A stretch of DNA of 9,118 bases. It comes from Actinomycetes bacterium. GTDB taxonomy: Bacteria; Actinomycetota; Acidimicrobiia; Acidimicrobiales; CADCSY01. Numbering within the stretch: the first letter of the stretch is position 1; each line of letters starts with the position of its first letter. Below, piece after piece: positions 5,791 through 9,118 of the stretch. The DNA is taken from the NCBI GenBank assembly GCA_025464025.1, contig JAODBP010000198.1:1-9118 (forward strand), given 5' to 3'. Under the pieces are notes generated by a model. It did no database searches. It saw only the letters and a program-made list of their open reading frames with translations, and was not told where the DNA came from. Made by a program: the position numbers and the translations under genes.

Positions 5791-6951
5791 TCACCTTCCC
5801 TGTCGGGCCATCTTGAGGCCGGCCCAGGCGACGATCTCGCGCTGGACCTCGTTGACACCGCCGCCGAACGTGTTGATCTGGGCCGATCGGCTGGCCCGCT
5901 CGAGCCGACCACCGAGCACGGCGCCCGGTTCGCCGACGCCGAGGTAGCCGACGGGTCCGACGATGTCGAGCAGCAGGCGGTAGGCCTGGATGTGGGTCTC
6001 GGTGCCGAACACCTTCACCGAGCTGGCGTCCTGGGGCCGGAGCGAGCCGTCGTCGACCTTGCGGGCCATCTGCCAGTTGAGGAGCCGCATGGCCTCGAGC
6101 CGCGCGTACGCCTCGGCCAGGTTGCGCTGCACCCAGGGCAGCTCGATGAGCCCGTTCTCCCGAGTCCACCGCTCCACCGCGTCGTACAGCTCGCTGGTCT
6201 CGCCCCCGAGGGCGGCCAGGCCGACCCGCTCGTGGTTGAGCTGGTTGGTGATGAGGCGCCAGCCCTCGTTCTCGCCGGCGACGACGTTCTCGACCGGCAC
6301 CCGCACGTCGACGTAGTACGACGCCGCCGTCTTCGTGTCGCCCACCGTGTGGATCAGCGTGGCGCTGAAGCCGGGCGTCGAGGTCGGCACGAGGATGATC
6401 GAGATCCCCTTGTGCTTCGAGACCTCGGTGTTGGTGCGGCACGCCAGCCACACGTAGTCGGCCTGGTCGGCCCCCGACGTGAAGATCTTCGAGCCGTTGA
6501 TCACGTACTCGTCGCCGTCGCGCACGGCCCGGGTCTTGAGCGACGCCAGGTCGGTGCCGGCCTCGGGCTCGGTGTAGCCGATGGCGAAGTTGATCTCACC
6601 CTGGAGGATGCCGGGGAGGAACCGCTGCTTCTGCTCCTCCGAGCCGAACTGCATCAGCGTCGGGCCGACGGTGTTGATGGTGACGAACGGGAACGGCGCC
6701 TTGGCCCGCCACACCTCGTCGAAGAAGATGAACTGGTCGGTGGGCGGTCGACCCTGCCCGCCGTACTCCTTGGGCCACCCGATGCCGAGCCAGCCGTCGG
6801 CGCCCATCTTCCGCACGAGCCGCCGGTAGACCGGGCCGCCCTCCGGATCGCCTTCGAGCTCGGCACGCGCTTCCGGCGTGAGCAGGTCGGCGAAGTAGGC
6901 GCGCAGCTCCTTGCGGAGCGCGAGCTGCTCTGAGGTCTCTTCGAGGTGCAC
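5791..6951 (-). CDS. chsE2: ChsE2-like acyl-CoA dehydrogenase subunit (FadE29 type, catalytic)
   Basis: 386 residues against 387 recalled for M. tuberculosis FadE29. It oxidises the C22 steroid side-chain CoA thioester together with ChsE1, passing electrons from FAD to an electron transfer flavoprotein. The FAD/substrate loop YTEPEAGTDLASLKTRA (126-142), INGSKIFTSG (151-160) and the C-terminal AQINTFGGGVNEVQREI (357-373) are all present. The catalytic base is Glu241 in NHERVGLAALGG, the position recalled for FadE29; the alternative MCAD-type Glu near the C-terminus is replaced by Gly. The start is GTG at 6951 behind a run GAGGGGGGA. An unusually long 45-nt gap separates it from the upstream dehydrogenase, whereas the next gene follows after two bases. 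The main alternative, a general short-chain acyl-CoA dehydrogenase, is unlikely given the neighbours. Confidence 0.9.
   Translation of the reverse strand: MHLEETSEQLALRKELRAYFADLLTPEARAELEGDPEGGPVYRRLVRKMGADGWLGIGWPKEYGGQGRPPTDQFIFFDEVWRAKAPFPFVTINTVGPTLMQFGSEEQKQRFLPGILQGEINFAIGYTEPEAGTDLASLKTRAVRDGDEYVINGSKIFTSGADQADYVWLACRTNTEVSKHKGISIILVPTSTPGFSATLIHTVGDTKTAASYYVDVRVPVENVVAGENEGWRLITNQLNHERVGLAALGGETSELYDAVERWTRENGLIELPWVQRNLAEAYARLEAMRLLNWQMARKVDDGSLRPQDASSVKVFGTETHIQAYRLLLDIVGPVGYLGVGEPGAVLGGRLERASRSAQINTFGGGVNEVQREIVAWAGLKMARQGR
5794..5800 (-). promoter_or_regulatory. Ribosome binding site deciding the chsH2 start
   Basis: GGGAAGG lies inside the final codons of chsE2 and five bases before the GTG at 5788. 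It supports that start over the GTG at 5794-5792, which would overlap the site itself. Confidence 0.55.
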
Positions 6952-6980
6952 GGCGTCCCCCCTCTGTTCGGCCGTGACAG

Positions 6981-7000
6981 AAACTACCGCATCAAACTAC
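6981..7000. repeat. Short direct repeat in the only sizeable gap of the enzyme run
   Basis: AAACTAC occurs at 6981-6987 and again at 6994-7000, 13 bp apart, in an AT-rich patch that covers the stop codon of the dehydrogenase at 6997-8211 and part of the spacer before chsE2. On the minus strand this reads GTAGTTT twice. It could mark an internal promoter or protein site for the five igr-type genes, but no convincing -35/-10 pair was seen. Confidence 0.25.
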
Positions 7001-8211
7001 TTGCGGCTGCCGGCCAGCTCCTTGAACGGGATGTCCTTGTCGACCCGCGGCTCGGCCGGCAGGCCCAGCACCCGCTCGCCGATCGTGTTGCGCTGGATCT
7101 GGTCGGTGCCGCCACCGATCTTCGACGACCACTGGTTCAGGAACGACAGGACCCAGTGGCCCTCGTCGATCCCGTCGGCCTTGGCGAGCATCCCGGCCGA
7201 GCCCATGATCGACATGACCAGGTCGCCGGTGAGGCTCTGGTGCTGGGAGATGAAGAGCTTCAGCGCCGATGCCCCGGGACCGGGCAGCTTGCCCTGCGAC
7301 GACGCCGTCTGGACCTGCAGGTTCATGTAGCGCATGACCTGGATCCGGGTGTGGGCCCGGGCGATGTCCTGGCGGATGACCGGGTCCTGGTCGCAGCCGC
7401 ACTGCTTGGCCAGGGCGAGGAGCTGGGCCGTGGTCGTGCCGTGGCCCGAGCCACCGATGAGGGTGCGCTCGTTGGCCAGGGTCGTGTGGGTCGGGCCCCA
7501 GCCGGCGTTCACCTGGCCGACCACGTTCTCGGCCGGGATCCGCACGTCGGTGAGGAAGACCTCGTTGAAGTGGGCGTGGCCGGTGATCTGCACGAGCGGG
7601 CGGACCTCGATGCCCGGCGTGCGCATGTCGACCAGGAAGTACGTGATGCCCTTGTGCTTCGGGGCGTCGGGGTCGGTGCGGGTGAGGAGGATCCCCCAGT
7701 CGCTGTGGTGGGCACCGGAGTTCCAGACCTTCTGGCCGTTGACGACGAACTCGTCGCCGTCCTTGAAGGCCCGGGTCTTCAGCCCGGCGAGGTCGGAGCC
7801 GGCCTCGGGCTCGCTGAAGAGCTGGCACCACACCTCCTCGCCGCGGATCATGGCCGGGAGGTAGCGCTGCTTCTGCTCCTCGGTGCCGTGGGCGATGAGC
7901 GTCGGGCCGCACATGCCGATGCCGACGGCGAAGGCGCCGGTCGACACGTCGTAGCCGGCGGCCTCCTGGTTGAAGATCGACTGGTGCCAGCCGCTGAGAC
8001 CCCGGCCGCCGTACTCGACGGGCCAGGTGATGGCGCCCCAACCGCCCTCGTAGAGGGTGTGCTGCCAGCGCTTGCAGTTCTCGACGTAGTCGGGGTGCTC
8101 GGAGTTGCGCGACCAGTCGTTGGGGCCGCCGCGGGGCTTGGCGTTGGCCGCCAGCCACTCGCGCACCTCGGCGCGGAAGGCGGCGTCCTGCGGGGAGTCC
8201 TCGAAGTCCAT
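6997..8211 (-). CDS. Acyl-CoA dehydrogenase, probable steroid or fatty acyl side-chain enzyme
   Basis: 404 residues and a complete fold. N-terminal domain MDFEDSPQDAAFRAEVREWL; FAD loop FSEPEAGSDLAGLKTRA (132-148); VNGQKVWNSGAHHSDW (157-172); C-terminal SSKIGGGTDQIQRN (362-375). Glu248 in LANERTLIGG occupies the same site as Glu241 of ChsE2, and the MCAD-type Glu is Gly. The base placement resembles FadE26 (ChsE4, Glu247 as I recall), which acts on longer sterol side chains with a partner subunit. No partner for this protein is in the window, so it may be a homotetramer or pair with a subunit encoded elsewhere; which FadE it corresponds to cannot be settled here. ATG at 8211 is chosen because the family N-terminus starts there and GAGGAGAAGAGG lies just upstream; an open frame running to 8424 is out-of-frame coding sequence of the dehydrogenase upstream. 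It follows that gene by 14 nt. Confidence 0.85.
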   Translation of the reverse strand: MDFEDSPQDAAFRAEVREWLAANAKPRGGPNDWSRNSEHPDYVENCKRWQHTLYEGGWGAITWPVEYGGRGLSGWHQSIFNQEAAGYDVSTGAFAVGIGMCGPTLIAHGTEEQKQRYLPAMIRGEEVWCQLFSEPEAGSDLAGLKTRAFKDGDEFVVNGQKVWNSGAHHSDWGILLTRTDPDAPKHKGITYFLVDMRTPGIEVRPLVQITGHAHFNEVFLTDVRIPAENVVGQVNAGWGPTHTTLANERTLIGGSGHGTTTAQLLALAKQCGCDQDPVIRQDIARAHTRIQVMRYMNLQVQTASSQGKLPGPGASALKLFISQHQSLTGDLVMSIMGSAGMLAKADGIDEGHWVLSFLNQWSSKIGGGTDQIQRNTIGERVLGLPAEPRVDKDIPFKELAGSRK

Positions 8212-8225
8212 GGGTCCTCTTCTCC

Positions 8226-9118
8226 TCAGGTCCCGTGCACCGGGAAGGGGCTGCGGGCCTTGCTCAGCAGGTCGGTGACGACGGGCCCGAGCTCGCTCGG
8301 CTCCCAGCGGTCGCCCTTGTCGATCTGGGGGCCGCGGTCCCAGCCCTCGGCGACCATGATCAGGCCGCCTTCGAGCTCGAACACCCGGCCGGTGACGTCC
8401 CTCGACTGCTCGGAGCCGAGCCACACCACGAGGGGCGAGACGTTCTCCGGGGCCATGGCGTCGAAGGCGCCGGCCTCGGGCTTGGCCATCATGTCGGCGA
8501 AGGCCCCCTCGGTCATGCGGGTGCGCGCCGCCGGGGCGATGGCGTTGGCGGTGATGCCGTAGCGGCCCATCTCGGCGGCGGCGACCAGGGTGGCGGCGGC
8601 GATGCCGGCCTTGGCCGCCGAGTAGACGGTCTGGCCGATCGAGCCGTGGAGCCCGGCGCCCGAGCTGGTGTTGATGATGCGGCCCTGGGGGTCCTCACCC
8701 GCCTTGGCCCGCTCCCGCCAGTGGTTGGCGGCGTGGCGCATGGTGGCGAGGGTGCCCTTGAGGTGGACGGCGAGCACGGCGTCGATCTCGTGCTCCTCCA
8801 TCGACACCGCCATCCGGTCTCTGACGATGCCGGCGTTGTTCACCAGCACGTCGAGCTTGCCGAACGTGTCCACCGCGGTGGCGATGATGTTGGCGGCGCC
8901 GTCCCAGCTGGAGACGTCGTCGGCGTTGGCGACCGCTTCGCCGCCCATCCCTCGGATGGCGTCAACCACCTCGCCGGCCGGTCCCGAAGCACCGCCGCTG
9001 CCGTCGAGCTCGGCCCCCACGTCGTTGACCACGACCTTGGCGCCTTCGGCGGCGAAGGCCAGGGCGTGCGCCCGCCCGAGGCCGCGCCCGGCGCCGGTGA
9101 CGACGACGACCCGACCCG
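8226..9118 (-). CDS. Short-chain dehydrogenase/reductase, 3-hydroxyacyl-CoA or hydroxysteroid dehydrogenase type (5' end missing)
   Basis: About 297 codons are open to the right edge; probably only some six to eight N-terminal residues are missing, since the visible frame begins GRVVVVTGAGRGLGRAHALAF, the usual beginning of the Rossmann fold. Full length would be about 303, near Rv3548c (304 as recalled), an SDR close to the igr genes in M. tuberculosis. Visible SDR marks are TGAGRGLG (dinucleotide binding), a DDV acidic turn, VNNAG, INTSSGAG with the active-site Ser, and YSAAK at 8610-8624 with the catalytic Tyr and Lys. The C-terminus with VAEGWDRGPQIDKGDRW is typical of the HSD17B4-like group that oxidises 3-hydroxyacyl-CoA esters. 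It could serve an earlier round of side-chain beta-oxidation or a ring hydroxyl; ChsB1 (Rv3502c) is the other possible match. The true start and the operon promoter lie outside the window. Confidence 0.85.
   Translation of the reverse strand, partial: GRVVVVTGAGRGLGRAHALAFAAEGAKVVVNDVGAELDGSGGASGPAGEVVDAIRGMGGEAVANADDVSSWDGAANIIATAVDTFGKLDVLVNNAGIVRDRMAVSMEEHEIDAVLAVHLKGTLATMRHAANHWRERAKAGEDPQGRIINTSSGAGLHGSIGQTVYSAAKAGIAAATLVAAAEMGRYGITANAIAPAARTRMTEGAFADMMAKPEAGAFDAMAPENVSPLVVWLGSEQSRDVTGRVFELEGGLIMVAEGWDRGPQIDKGDRWEPSELGPVVTDLLSKARSPFPVHGT

Noticed and set aside
5865..5880. KstR-like sequence GAACGTGTTGA inside chsE2
   Set aside because: The outer T and A of the consensus are missing and the arms are not symmetric; the bases encode the conserved INTFGGG segment.
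4779..5912. Apparent long fusion upstream of chsE1 in the same frame
   Set aside because: The upstream part is out-of-frame translation of chsH2, rich in Arg and without motifs; the real protein starts at the ATG at 4778.
8212..8424. N-terminal extension of the acyl-CoA dehydrogenase by 71 residues
   Set aside because: The stretch overlaps the well-supported SDR gene, is Arg-rich and has no family match; ATG 8211 has a good binding site and a normal family N-terminus.
1..9118. CRISPR arrays, tRNA or rRNA genes, insertion sequences, phage or defence genes
   Set aside because: None seen: no spaced repeats, no terminal inverted repeats with a transposase, and no RNA gene signatures on either strand.

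Overview
The window is very GC-rich, densely packed, and all credible genes lie on the minus strand, so it reads from right to left. Gene content, GTG starts and family assignments point to a high-GC actinomycete. The branched-chain-type lipoprotein receptors and the shuffled gene order fit a lineage outside the Mycobacterium/Rhodococcus core, perhaps Acidimicrobiia, but no taxonomic marker is present and this placement is an inference.

The right three quarters (9118 to 2151) is a tight gene train: a partial short-chain dehydrogenase, an acyl-CoA dehydrogenase, then five genes matching the mycobacterial igr set for removing the last three-carbon piece of the sterol side chain. These are chsE2 (fadE29-like), chsH2 (MaoC + DUF35), chsE1 (fadE28-like), chsH1 (MaoC) and ltp2. 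The five are separated by 1-2 nt or overlap by 1-4 nt, so they almost certainly form one transcript. Catalytic residues fall at the positions recalled for the characterised proteins: Glu241 in ChsE2, Asp29/His34 in ChsH1, and two Tyr 50 residues apart in Ltp2. The non-catalytic partners lack the corresponding residues. ChsE1-ChsE2 would dehydrogenate the C22 steroid-CoA (3-oxo-4-pregnene-20-carboxyl-CoA), ChsH1-ChsH2 would hydrate it, and Ltp2 docked on the DUF35 domain would cleave it retro-aldolically to androstenedione and propionyl-CoA.

The left quarter (2010 to 1) holds two tandem paralogous lipoprotein receptors of the branched-chain amino acid ABC transporter type (Peripla_BP_6/Leu-Ile-Val class); the second is cut by the left edge. 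Between ltp2 and the first receptor, 10 nt before its start codon, lies a perfect 12-bp inverted repeat with a 2-bp centre (2021-2046). Its core matches the recalled binding consensus of KstR, the TetR-family repressor of cholesterol catabolism.

The main hypothesis is that a KstR-like regulator controls a non-Mce steroid uptake receptor encoded directly behind the side-chain degradation operon. The enzymes are well supported; the transporter's substrate is inferred from context and the operator.
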